Of a stretch of 64,000 nucleotides of DNA, positions 33,668 through 42,141 are shown piece after piece. Origin of the DNA: CAIVVT01 sp052145115 (GTDB taxonomy: Bacteria; Acidobacteriota; Terriglobia; Bryobacterales; Bryobacteraceae); assembly GCA_052145115.1 (NCBI GenBank), contig JBKQPG010000033.1, positions 1 through 64,000 on the forward strand, read 5' to 3'. Within the stretch, counting starts at the first letter, position 1, and every line of letters starts with the position of its first letter. The position numbers and the translations under genes are program-made. The notes below the pieces were generated by a model. It was not told the DNA's origin. It made no database searches and saw nothing but the letters and a program-made list of their open reading frames with translations.

Positions 33668-34684
33668 ATGAGAGTCGCGGTGGCGGGTCTGGGTTTCATG
33701 GGTCTGACTCATTTGAAGGGCTGGCGCAACGTGCCGGAGATCGAGATCGCCGCCGTTTCGTCGGACGATCCGAAGACGCTGGCCGGGGATCTATCCGGCA
33801 TCCAGGGCAATCTGGGGGTGAGCGGGGAGACGTTCGACTTCTCGGCGGCGCGGAAGTACGCGGATGCGTTCGAGTGTGTCCGCGACGCGGACGTAGAAGC
33901 GGTGGACCTGTGCCTGCCGACGCGTTTGCATGCCCCGGTGGCGCTGGCGGCGCTGGAGGCGGGCAAGCATGTCCTGGTGGAGAAGCCGATGGGCCTGGAT
34001 GGCGACGAGTGCGACCGCATGATCGAGGCCGCAGCGAAGGCCGGGCGGGTCCTGATGGCGGCGCAGGTGCTCAGATTCGCGCCGGCCTACCGGGTGTTGC
34101 TCGAGGGCGTCGCCGCGGGGCGCCTGGGGCAGGTCCGCCAGGCCCTGTTCCGGCGGCGCTGCGCCGCGCCGGCGTGGTCGGTGTGGATGGGCGACCGCGC
34201 GCAGAGCGGCGGGGGCGTGTTCGACCTGTTGATCCATGATTTCGACATCGCGCTGGCGTGCTTCGGGCGGCCGGAGGCGGTGTCGGCGTGGGGCGTGGAG
34301 GAGTTGAGCCGAGGCCTGGATGTGCTGACGGCACAGTTGCACTATCCGGACATTGCCAGCGTGACGGTGACTGGAGGCTGGCATCATCCCAAGTCCTATC
34401 CGTTCTCCATGGAATACACCGTCTCGGGCGACGATGGCACGCTGGAATACAGCTCCGCCGGGCGGGCGCCGGCCTTCCATGGAGTGGACGGCACGGAGCA
34501 CGCCGAGCCACTGGTTGAGGCCGATGGGTATCAGGCCGAAATCGAATACTTCGCTGCGTGCTGCCGGGCCAACCGGCAGCCCGAGCGCTGCACACCCGAA
34601 TCCTCGGCCCAGGCCGTGCGGTTGGCGCGGCTGGCCGAGCAGGCGCGGGCCCGGAAAGGAGAACCGGTGGCATGTCAGTTTTGA
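33668..34684 (+). CDS. Gfo/Idh/MocA family oxidoreductase
   Basis: A 338-residue NAD(P)-dependent dehydrogenase. The dinucleotide motif AGLGFMGLTHLKGW opens the protein; the conserved EKPMGLD lies near residue 106; and the substrate-side catalytic region includes GGGVFDLLIHDFDIALACFG with its histidine. The family acts on sugars, inositols and sugar derivatives. Its 3' end overlaps the next gene by 13 bp, and that gene is a sugar isomerase, so both probably work in one catabolic pathway. It has no signal sequence, unlike the exported relative at 44296. Confidence 0.88.
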   Translation: MRVAVAGLGFMGLTHLKGWRNVPEIEIAAVSSDDPKTLAGDLSGIQGNLGVSGETFDFSAARKYADAFECVRDADVEAVDLCLPTRLHAPVALAALEAGKHVLVEKPMGLDGDECDRMIEAAAKAGRVLMAAQVLRFAPAYRVLLEGVAAGRLGQVRQALFRRRCAAPAWSVWMGDRAQSGGGVFDLLIHDFDIALACFGRPEAVSAWGVEELSRGLDVLTAQLHYPDIASVTVTGGWHHPKSYPFSMEYTVSGDDGTLEYSSAGRAPAFHGVDGTEHAEPLVEADGYQAEIEYFAACCRANRQPERCTPESSAQAVRLARLAEQARARKGEPVACQF

Positions 34685-35514
34685 GAGACCTGCGGGTGGG
34701 CGTATTTTACTGGATCGGGGAAGACGCCGCGGCCACGGTTGGCGAAATCACGGCGCTGGGCGTCGAGGTGTGCCAGTTGGCCGTGGTCGGCGAGCGGGAG
34801 CTGTCCCCGGAACTCGCCGTGGCGTATCGCCAGGCTCTGGCTGCGGCGGGTCTCGAGGCGGTGACGATCTTCGCCGCCTACGAGGGCGAAAGCTATGCCG
34901 ACATTCCCGCGGTCATGCGGACCGTCGGATTCATGCCGCGCTCCACTTGCGCCGCGCGCGAGGCGCGGACGCGGGCAGTGATCGATTTCGGCGCCGCGGC
35001 CGGCGTCCCCAGTTTTGGCTGCCACATCGGCTTCGTACCGGAGGAGCGCAACGCCGACTACGTGGATGTGCGCGAGGTGGTGCGGCGCATCGCGGACTAT
35101 GCGGCGAGCCACGGGATGACGTTCTGCCTGGAGACCGGGCAGGAGCCGGCGCCGCTGCTCATGGAGTTCCTGGAGGACGTGGGGCGGCCGAATGTAAAGA
35201 TCAACTTCGACCCGGCGAACATGGTGCTGTACGGCAGCGGGGAGCCGATTGAGGCCTTCCGGCTGCTGGCCCCTTACGTGGTTTCCATCCACGGCAAGGA
35301 CGGCGAGTGGCCGGATCCCGCCACGCCCGGCGCGCTGGGGACCGAGCGGCCGCTGGGCAGCGGCGCGGTGGATATTGGGAAGTTCGTGCGGACCGTTCGC
35401 GAGTGCGGATACAGGGGTACGATCAACGTCGAATCGGGCGTCCACGGTGACGAACCGCACCATGTGACGCTGCGAACCGCCGTTGAAATGCTGAAGCGAT
35501 TGCGCGATTCCTGA
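34672..35514 (+). CDS. Sugar phosphate isomerase/epimerase (xylose isomerase-like TIM barrel)
   Basis: About 280 residues. The barrel motifs of the AP-endonuclease-2/IolE type are visible: GVFYWIGEDAAATVGEI at the first strand, FCLETGQEPAPLLMEFLEDV with a metal-ligand glutamate, KINFDPANM, VSIHGKDGEWP with histidine and lysine, and GTINVESGVHG at the end. I start at the ATG at 34672, with AAAGGAG 10 nt upstream, although the open frame extends back to 34558. The start overlaps the preceding oxidoreductase, so the two are translationally coupled. The actual sugar is unknown. Confidence 0.85.
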   Translation: MSVLRDLRVGVFYWIGEDAAATVGEITALGVEVCQLAVVGERELSPELAVAYRQALAAAGLEAVTIFAAYEGESYADIPAVMRTVGFMPRSTCAAREARTRAVIDFGAAAGVPSFGCHIGFVPEERNADYVDVREVVRRIADYAASHGMTFCLETGQEPAPLLMEFLEDVGRPNVKINFDPANMVLYGSGEPIEAFRLLAPYVVSIHGKDGEWPDPATPGALGTERPLGSGAVDIGKFVRTVRECGYRGTINVESGVHGDEPHHVTLRTAVEMLKRLRDS

Positions 35515-35841
35515 AGCCGGGCGAACGGGCGCGCGGCGGCGTGAATTGCCACCCATGCGGGTCGGATGGATACGCCGGCGCCAGGTCCCGGGGCGGAGCG
35601 GCCGTAGAATGCTAAGGCGCGGCGTTGGGAGACCAGCCACGCCACAGAACCGTTCCGAGAATTCCCAAAACCTGTAGCCACCTACTACCAGAAACTGCAT
35701 TCAGGCGCGAGTGTTACCAGACGGCGCGGAGGAACGCCCATGTTTCAGGCCCTGGTTGTCACAAGATTGGAATGGCATCCAAGTTGCTAGTCTGAGGGAA
35801 GGGAGAAGTGTGCGCCCAGTGGAAGAACGCACCAGACACGG
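35515..35841. other. Regulatory intergenic region before the two-component operon
   Basis: 327 bp without a gene. Its second half contains the sigma-54 promoter listed separately; the first half shows nothing I recognise. Confidence 0.6.
35773..35789 (+). promoter_or_regulatory. Sigma-54 (-24/-12) promoter
   Basis: TGGCATCCAAGTTGCTA matches the sigma-54 consensus TGGCAC-N5-TTGCW, with exactly 10 nt between the invariant GG and GC. The start codon of the histidine kinase follows 53 bp after it, leaving room for a leader. Because the second gene of the operon encodes a sigma-54 activator, positive autoregulation is likely. Confidence 0.8.
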
Positions 35842-38832
35842 ATGAACGACCTGAAATCCCAAGTAGGAGGAGCGCTGCTGGTCATCCTGACCGGCACGCT
35901 GGTCGTTTGCGCCGTTCTGAATTTCCAGCAGCATGAACTGTTTCGCCTGCCCGAGGACGGGGTTACGTGGATGGACCACCTGGACCCCGCCGCGCCAGAT
36001 AAGTCGATCAGCGTTATCGCCATGCAGGTTCAGCCGGGCGGACCGGGCGAAAAAGCGGGGATTCGCCTGGGCGATGAACTGATCCGCATCGGCGGGCTCC
36101 TGAACCGGCCGGGCATTCCCATCCGGCAAGCCACGGACGTGGCCCAGATGCTGCAGCGCTATGGCGCCTGGGGCAGGGCCGAGTACGTGCTGGTCCGCAA
36201 TGGCGTCGAGATTACCGCCGAGGTGATCATCTCGGACTCCAGCCAGGATCAGGCGCTGCTGTATCAATACGTGGTGGGAGCGGCGTACCTGCTGATTGGG
36301 CTGTTTCTGTTCTTCAGGCGCAACCGCGCGGCGCACGCACTGCACTTTTACCTGCTGTGCCTGGCGAGCTTCGTTTCCCACACCTTCCACTACACCGGCA
36401 AGATGAACGACTTCGACGAGGCGATTTACATAGGCAACTTCGTGGCTGGTCTGATGGCGGCGGCCTTGTTCCTGCATTTCTGCCTCACCTTCCCCGAGCC
36501 GCGGCCGAAGTGGACGCGATGGAAGGCGTTTTCCATTTACCTGCCGGCGCTTTCGCTGATTGCTTTGCAACTCGGCATCACCTCCGGCCTGGTGCGCACG
36601 GCGCTGCCGGGCATCGAGCTGAAGTGGCTGCTCGACCGGGTGTGGCTGCTGGTATATTGCGCGTCCTACCTGGCCGGAGCGGTGCTGCTGCATCTCAGCT
36701 ATCGGCGCCGGAACGACGATCCGATCGTCCGCCAGCAGCTCAAGTGGCTGCGCAACGGCACGCTGGCCGGGATGGTGCCATTCATCGCCGTTTACGCTGT
36801 GCCCTATGTGGCAGGGATCATCCCGACGCCCGAGATGAACCTGGCGGTGCTGTTCCTGGCGTTGATCCCGCTGACCTGGGCGTACGCCATTCTGCGCTAC
36901 CGGCTGATGGACGTGGACATCATCTTCCAGCAAGGCTACGTGTACCTGCTGGCGACGATCGCAGTGCTGGGCGTGGTCAGCATCCTGGTTTTCGCGCTGG
37001 CGCAGCGCGAAGGGCTGAGCCCGACGGCGGTGATCCTGCTGGTGATCGTGGCGGCCTTCGTGTTCGAGCCGCTGCGCGGCTGGATCCAGCAGAATTTCGA
37101 CCGCTATGTGTTTTACAAGGATCGCTGGGACTACCGCCGGACGCTGATCGGATTCGCGCGGGAGCTGAGCGCCGAAATGGATCTGGACCGCATGCTGGCC
37201 AGCGTGGGGGTGCGGCTGATCGAGACTCTGTCGGTGCGGCAGGTGGCCTTTTTCCTGGATAACGAGACACAGCCGGGCCGGTTTCAGCCGCACAGCCTGT
37301 ACACGCGCGACGGCCGGCGCGCGCTGCCCGAGGAGCAACTCGACCTGAGCTTCCTGGAGGCCGAGCCGTCCCGGCCGTATCTGTTCTTTGAACGCACCCG
37401 GCACGCCTTCGATGTCGTCACGAGCGAAATGCCAGCCAGCGTCCGGGCCACGATCGCGCGTCTCGATCTCACCTACTACGTCCCGTGCGCCTACCGCGGC
37501 CGCACGCTGGCGTGGCTTGGTCTGAGCCGCACCGAGGAGGGCGATTTTCTTTCGAGCGACGACATCGACCTGCTTTCGACGCTCTCGGGCTACGTCGGCA
37601 TGGCCGTGGAGAACGCGCGCCTGTACCGGTCGCTGGCCGACAAGGCGCTGCAGTACGAGCGGTTGAAGGAGTTCAGCGAGAACATCGTCGAGTCGATCAA
37701 CGTGGGCGTGCTGGCGGCGGGCCTGGACGACCGCGTCGAGAGCTGGAATTCACAGATGGAGCGGCTGACCGGCATATTGCGCGGCGAAGCGCTGGGGCGC
37801 GCGCTGGGCGAGTTGTTCCCGCCGGAACTGGCCAGTCACTTCGAAGCGCTGCAGGGCAGCCACGAAGTGCACCAGTTGTACAAGATGCCGTTGCGGCCGG
37901 CGGGCGCGGCGTGGATTGCCGGGCTGGATGCGGCGGCGTCGATCCAGAATGGAGAAAACGGAACACACGGCGCGGCGGATGAGGCTCGCGCCGAGGCCGT
38001 GCTCGGGTCCGCCAACGACGCCCGCCGGGAGGTGACGGTGAATGTGGCCATTGCGCCCCTGGTGAGCCGGGAGGGGTCGCGCATCGGGCGACTGGTGATC
38101 CTGGACGACATCACGGAGCGGGAAGAGCTGGAGCGCAAGCTGGTCCAGGCGGACAAGCTCTCTTCCATCGGCCTGCTGGCGGCCGGCGTGGCCCACGAGG
38201 TCAACACGCCGCTGGCCGTGATCTCCACGTATGCACAGATGCTGGCCAAACAGGTGGCGGGCGACGAGCAGAAATCCAAGCTGCTGGACAAGATTGCGCG
38301 CCAGACTTTCCGCGCCAGCGAGATCGTCAATTCGCTGCTGAACTTCTCGCGAACGTCGTCCACCGCGTTCGAGGAGCTGGATTTGAACCGCCTGATCCGC
38401 GAGACGCTGACGCTGCTGGAGCACCAGTTCCAGAAGGCGGGTATCGTCGTGCAGACGGACATGAGCGATTCCATTCCGCCGATCCGCGGCAACCAGGGCA
38501 AGCTCCAGCAAGTGTTTCTGAATCTGTTCATCAACGCCCGCGACGCGATGGATTCGGGCGGGAAGCTGAAGATCGCGACGCGCCCCGACGACCAGAGCGT
38601 GTGCGTCGAGGTGCGCGACAGCGGAGCCGGTATTGCGCGCGAGAACCTGGCGCGAGTCTTCGATCCTTTCTTCACGACCAAGGCCAGCCGGAAGGGGACC
38701 GGCCTCGGGCTGTCGGTGAGTTATGGCATCGTGGAAGAACACGGCGGAGGGATCGAAGTGGAATCCGAACCGGGCGAAGGGACGGTCTTCCGGCTCGACT
38801 TTCCCGCCGTCAGGAAAGCTGTGAATGCCTGA
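35842..38832 (+). CDS. PDZ-containing membrane sensor histidine kinase
   Basis: A 996-residue sensor. Order of parts: a membrane helix (about 9-26); an extracytoplasmic PDZ domain (about 55-130, VQPGGPGEKAGIRLGDELIRIGG); seven to nine membrane helices (about 137-418); a GAF-like domain (about 440-605); a PAS-like domain (about 612-770, SENIVESINVGVLAAGLDDRVESWN); HisKA with the phospho-acceptor H785 in GVAHEVNTPLAVIS; and HATPase_c with NARDAM, DSGAGI and GTGLGLSVSYG. It resembles the PrsK type of kinase, but a PDZ sensor region is unusual and suggests peptide or proteolysis sensing at the membrane. The 3' end overlaps the response regulator gene by 8 bp, and a sigma-54 promoter stands upstream. 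Confidence 0.9.
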   Translation: MNDLKSQVGGALLVILTGTLVVCAVLNFQQHELFRLPEDGVTWMDHLDPAAPDKSISVIAMQVQPGGPGEKAGIRLGDELIRIGGLLNRPGIPIRQATDVAQMLQRYGAWGRAEYVLVRNGVEITAEVIISDSSQDQALLYQYVVGAAYLLIGLFLFFRRNRAAHALHFYLLCLASFVSHTFHYTGKMNDFDEAIYIGNFVAGLMAAALFLHFCLTFPEPRPKWTRWKAFSIYLPALSLIALQLGITSGLVRTALPGIELKWLLDRVWLLVYCASYLAGAVLLHLSYRRRNDDPIVRQQLKWLRNGTLAGMVPFIAVYAVPYVAGIIPTPEMNLAVLFLALIPLTWAYAILRYRLMDVDIIFQQGYVYLLATIAVLGVVSILVFALAQREGLSPTAVILLVIVAAFVFEPLRGWIQQNFDRYVFYKDRWDYRRTLIGFARELSAEMDLDRMLASVGVRLIETLSVRQVAFFLDNETQPGRFQPHSLYTRDGRRALPEEQLDLSFLEAEPSRPYLFFERTRHAFDVVTSEMPASVRATIARLDLTYYVPCAYRGRTLAWLGLSRTEEGDFLSSDDIDLLSTLSGYVGMAVENARLYRSLADKALQYERLKEFSENIVESINVGVLAAGLDDRVESWNSQMERLTGILRGEALGRALGELFPPELASHFEALQGSHEVHQLYKMPLRPAGAAWIAGLDAAASIQNGENGTHGAADEARAEAVLGSANDARREVTVNVAIAPLVSREGSRIGRLVILDDITEREELERKLVQADKLSSIGLLAAGVAHEVNTPLAVISTYAQMLAKQVAGDEQKSKLLDKIARQTFRASEIVNSLLNFSRTSSTAFEELDLNRLIRETLTLLEHQFQKAGIVVQTDMSDSIPPIRGNQGKLQQVFLNLFINARDAMDSGGKLKIATRPDDQSVCVEVRDSGAGIARENLARVFDPFFTTKASRKGTGLGLSVSYGIVEEHGGGIEVESEPGEGTVFRLDFPAVRKAVNA

Positions 38833-40288
38833 TCAACCCGCTGTGCCCGTGGAGGAGGCGGCGCCCGGGCCGCTCACTCGCGGCAGAATTCTGGTCATCG
38901 ACGACGAAGCCGATATCCGGGAAAGCCTGCAGACGCTGCTCGATATTGAGGGCTACACCGTGCACCTGGCCGATTGCGCGACGGACGGGCTGCGCAAGAT
39001 CGAGGCCGGCATCTATGACCTGATTCTGCTCGACCTGATGATGCCCGACCGCTCGGGGCTCGACCTGCTCGGCGACATCCGCGCGCGGGACATCGAGACG
39101 CCGGTGTTTCTCATCACGGCGTACGGCTCGGTCGAGGTAGCGGTGCAGGCCCTCAAATCCGGGGCCAGCGATTACTTTTCGAAGCCCTGGGACAACGAGA
39201 AACTGGTGCTCGAGATCGACCGCCAGATCGCCGGCGCGCGGCTGGAGAGGGAAAACCGCGAGTTGCGCCGGGCGCTGAAACAGCGCTACGCCTTCCCGAA
39301 TATCGTCGGCAAGTCGGAGCGGATGCAGCGCGTGCTGGACCTGGTCTCGCAGGTCGCGCCGTCCAAGTCCAACATCCTGATCACCGGCGAGACCGGCACT
39401 GGAAAGGAGCTGATCGCCAAGGCGATCCACGCCAATTCACCGCGCGCCGACCGCCCCTTTGTGGGCGTGAACTCGGGCTCGCTGCCGCCGGATCTGCTCG
39501 AGAGTACGCTGTTCGGCCACGTGAAGGGATCCTTCACGGGCGCGGTGGCGAACCGCAAGGGCTACTTCGAGACGGCCAATCACGGCACGATCTTTTTTGA
39601 CGAGATCGGCACGCTCTCGGCGGACATGCAGGCCAAACTGCTGCGGGTGCTGCAGGAGCGCGAATTCATGCCGGTCGGTTCGGCCGAGGTGATGAAGGTG
39701 GACGTCCGCGTCATCGCCGCGACGAACGCGGATCTGACCCGCCTGGTGGAGGAGGGCCGCTTCCGCCAGGATCTGTATTGGCGGCTGAACGTCATCAACA
39801 TTCCCCTGCCTCCGCTGCGCGAACGGAAGGAAGACATTCCGCTGCTGGTGGAACACTTCTTCGATGTTTACTGCCGCGAGAACGAAAAGTACCTGAGCCC
39901 GGCGGGCGCCTCCAGCCTGCACTTCGAGCCCGAGGCGGTGCACATTCTGATGGACTACAATTGGCCGGGCAACGTCCGCGAGCTGGAAAATGCCATCGAG
40001 CGCGCCGTGGTCCTGGCCATCAGCGAAGAGGTCCAGGCCAGCGTTCTGCCGGAGCAGGTGTTGCACTCGACCGGCGTCCGGACCGCGCCCGGACCGGACG
40101 GCAAGCTGCCGGCCAGCGCCTCGCTGTTTGAAACCGTGGCCGATTTCGAGCGCCGCATCATCATCGACTCGCTGGAGCAATGCGGCTATTCGCAGACCGA
40201 GGCCGCCACCCAGTTGCGCATCCCTCTTTCCACGCTAAACCAGAAGATCAAACGGTTGGACATTCCCATCAAGCGCCGTTCGGCCTGA
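38825..40288 (+). CDS. Sigma-54-dependent response regulator (NtrC family)
   Basis: 487 residues. A receiver domain (about 21-135) has the acidic pair in VIDDEAD, phospho-acceptor D70 in LILLDLMMPD, T98 and K120. The AAA+ domain (about 158-395) has Walker A GETGTGKE at 188-195 and a Walker B FFDEIG at 257-262. Its sigma-54 contact loop reads GSFTGA at 235-240 instead of the usual GAFTGA. A Fis-type helix-turn-helix lies at about 455-483 (SQTEAATQLRIPLSTLNQKIKRL). It overlaps the cognate kinase gene by 8 bp. Targets are unknown, but the operon's own -24/-12 promoter is an obvious candidate. Confidence 0.93.
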   Translation: MPDQPAVPVEEAAPGPLTRGRILVIDDEADIRESLQTLLDIEGYTVHLADCATDGLRKIEAGIYDLILLDLMMPDRSGLDLLGDIRARDIETPVFLITAYGSVEVAVQALKSGASDYFSKPWDNEKLVLEIDRQIAGARLERENRELRRALKQRYAFPNIVGKSERMQRVLDLVSQVAPSKSNILITGETGTGKELIAKAIHANSPRADRPFVGVNSGSLPPDLLESTLFGHVKGSFTGAVANRKGYFETANHGTIFFDEIGTLSADMQAKLLRVLQEREFMPVGSAEVMKVDVRVIAATNADLTRLVEEGRFRQDLYWRLNVINIPLPPLRERKEDIPLLVEHFFDVYCRENEKYLSPAGASSLHFEPEAVHILMDYNWPGNVRELENAIERAVVLAISEEVQASVLPEQVLHSTGVRTAPGPDGKLPASASLFETVADFERRIIIDSLEQCGYSQTEAATQLRIPLSTLNQKIKRLDIPIKRRSA

Positions 40289-40348
40289 GCGGGCGCGAGC
40301 GGGTAAACTGGCTGCAGAAGACTGCCCTCGCAGCAGGAGTTCGAGATC

Positions 40349-41344
40349 ATGTCCGCGCTGACACGCCGCTCGTTCATTCTCGCTTCGACCGCGCCCGTCG
40401 TGCTGCGCGGCGCCGCCATGACGCCGAAGCAGCGCATCGACGCGGCGCTGAATGACCAGCAGGCCGATCGCCCGCCGTTCTCGCTATGGCGCCATTTCGG
40501 CCTGGAAAAGCAGGGCGGGGCGGCACATGCCAAGGCGACCCTCCAGTTCCACCGCGACTACCGTACCGACCTGGTCAAGGTGATGAGCGATTTTCCGTAT
40601 CCCAAGCCGGCCGGCGCATGGTACGAGCTGAAGCCGGTCGAAATCCCATTTCCCGAGCAGTTGAAGGCGTTGGATCTGATTCGCGAAGGGCTGAAGCAGG
40701 ATGGGAAAAACGCGGCCTATTTTGTCGAGACCCTCTTCAATCCCTGGAACGTCGCCGAGAAGCTGAGCTCGCCGGCCGAGGTGCAACGCCTGCGCCAGGA
40801 GCAGCCGCAGAAACTGCTGGACGCCCTGCAAGTCATCTCCAAGTCGGAGATCAATCACGCCCGGGCCGCCATGAGGCGCGGCGCGGCCGGCATTTTCCTG
40901 GCCGTCGCCAACGCCCAGGAGGGCATCCTGACGCGCGAGGAATACGCCAAATTCAGCGAGCCGTTCGACAAGCTGATCCTGCATGCCGTCGAGGAGGCGC
41001 CGCTCAACATCCTTCACTTGCATGGCCCCAAGGTGTATGTCGATTACTTCTCCAAAGCGACCGGCTGGAAGATATCGGGCCTCAACTACTCCATGCACGA
41101 GACCGGCTATTCAATGCGCCTGGCGCAGCACAACTGGCATGTTATCCACGGCGCGCTGGTGGGCGGCATCGACTTCCGCAACTACCGCACCCGCACAGTC
41201 GAGGAGTTGCGCGAGGATATCCGTCTGGCCGTTCTCGATGCCGGGCGGCGGCTGATCGTGACGCCGGGCTGCTCCGTGCCGAACGATTCGACACCCGAGG
41301 AACTGCGGCACTTGGGTGAGGCGATCGGCGCCTTCAGGGATTAG
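40349..41344 (+). CDS. Uroporphyrinogen decarboxylase-like protein with Tat signal
   Basis: A 331-residue URO-D superfamily protein. The N-terminus is SALTRRSFILASTAPVVLRGA, a Tat signal, followed by MTPKQRIDAALNDQQADRPPFSLWRHF, the usual URO-D opening where the arginine-rich loop would bind propionates. Later motifs are LHLHGPKVYVDYF, GLNYSMHETGYSM and LIVTPGCSVPNDSTPEELRHLGEAI, the last being the standard C-terminal signature. Export makes a heme-pathway role unlikely; methyltransferase-like or demethylase roles exist in the superfamily. AGGAG lies 9 nt before the ATG. It follows the response regulator by 60 bp in the same direction. Confidence 0.8.
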   Translation: MSALTRRSFILASTAPVVLRGAAMTPKQRIDAALNDQQADRPPFSLWRHFGLEKQGGAAHAKATLQFHRDYRTDLVKVMSDFPYPKPAGAWYELKPVEIPFPEQLKALDLIREGLKQDGKNAAYFVETLFNPWNVAEKLSSPAEVQRLRQEQPQKLLDALQVISKSEINHARAAMRRGAAGIFLAVANAQEGILTREEYAKFSEPFDKLILHAVEEAPLNILHLHGPKVYVDYFSKATGWKISGLNYSMHETGYSMRLAQHNWHVIHGALVGGIDFRNYRTRTVEELREDIRLAVLDAGRRLIVTPGCSVPNDSTPEELRHLGEAIGAFRD

Positions 41345-41412
41345 CCGTGCAATACATCCGGGTTACAGAGAAGTTTCTAGGATAGAGGCACTAATCGAAT
41401 GAAGGGACTACG

Positions 41413-42129
41413 ATGCTGTCCTCGATGGACCCTCCGTCCTGTGTCCGTCCTGCAGTTCATGGCCGCGCGGAATGCGGCAGCAGGCGCCAGTTGCAGGATT
41501 ACGTCAATCGATTTCCGCGCTGCCTGAACGAAGCGATTCAGCGCGCCCACCCCAGCGCATTTTGCCAGGAAGAGACGCGGATTGAGTGGCTTTCCCCGCT
41601 GGAGAGCGACGACTACCGGGAGTATCGCAACCGCCCGTTCCTGGAACATCTGGGATTGGCCAAATCGGCGGACCGGCTGGCCGCCTATTGGCCGCGCCTC
41701 GGCCCGTGTTGGGACGGATTGGGGCTGCTGCATGGACGGAAGCACTGCCGGCGGGAGATTCTGCTGGTGGAAGCCAAGAGTCATGTGGACGAGGTGGAAG
41801 GCCTGGGCTGCCGCGCTTCGGACGCCTCGATGCCTTTGATCCTCGAGGCTTTTCGCGAAACCCGGGAATGGCTGGGGGCGCAGGAGACGCCGGCCTGGCT
41901 GGGGCCGCTCTATCAGGCGGCGAACCGGCTCGCCCATCTGCACTTCCTGCGGAACCGCCTCGGTTTTTCCGCCTGGCTTGTCCAGGTCTACTTCCTGAAC
42001 GACCCGATCGGGACGGCGTCCCGCGCGGACTGGCTGCCGGCCATCGCCGGCGTTCATGCGCGTTTGGGCTTGCCCAGCCGGCCGCCTTTCACCCTGGATG
42101 TTTTCCTGCCGGCGTTGAATCCGGAATAG
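41413..42129 (+). CDS. Hypothetical protein with a possible PD-(D/E)XK nuclease-like core
   Basis: A 238-residue protein. The stretch WDGLGLLHGRKHCRREILLVEAKSHVDEVEG has the D...E-x-K layout of a PD-(D/E)XK fold: the aspartate after the tryptophan, then hydrophobic strand ILLVEAK. Further conserved-looking blocks are YREYRNRPFLEHLGL, ASDASMPLILEAFRETREWLGA and YQAANRLAHLHFLRNRL. I recall proteins of this kind annotated only as hypothetical. AAGGGA 6 nt before the ATG supports the start. It stands alone, 68 bp after the URO-D gene and convergent with the enolase-superfamily gene. Nuclease function is inference from one motif. Confidence 0.65.
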   Translation: MLSSMDPPSCVRPAVHGRAECGSRRQLQDYVNRFPRCLNEAIQRAHPSAFCQEETRIEWLSPLESDDYREYRNRPFLEHLGLAKSADRLAAYWPRLGPCWDGLGLLHGRKHCRREILLVEAKSHVDEVEGLGCRASDASMPLILEAFRETREWLGAQETPAWLGPLYQAANRLAHLHFLRNRLGFSAWLVQVYFLNDPIGTASRADWLPAIAGVHARLGLPSRPPFTLDVFLPALNPE

Positions 42130-42141
42130 CCGCGCGCCGCC

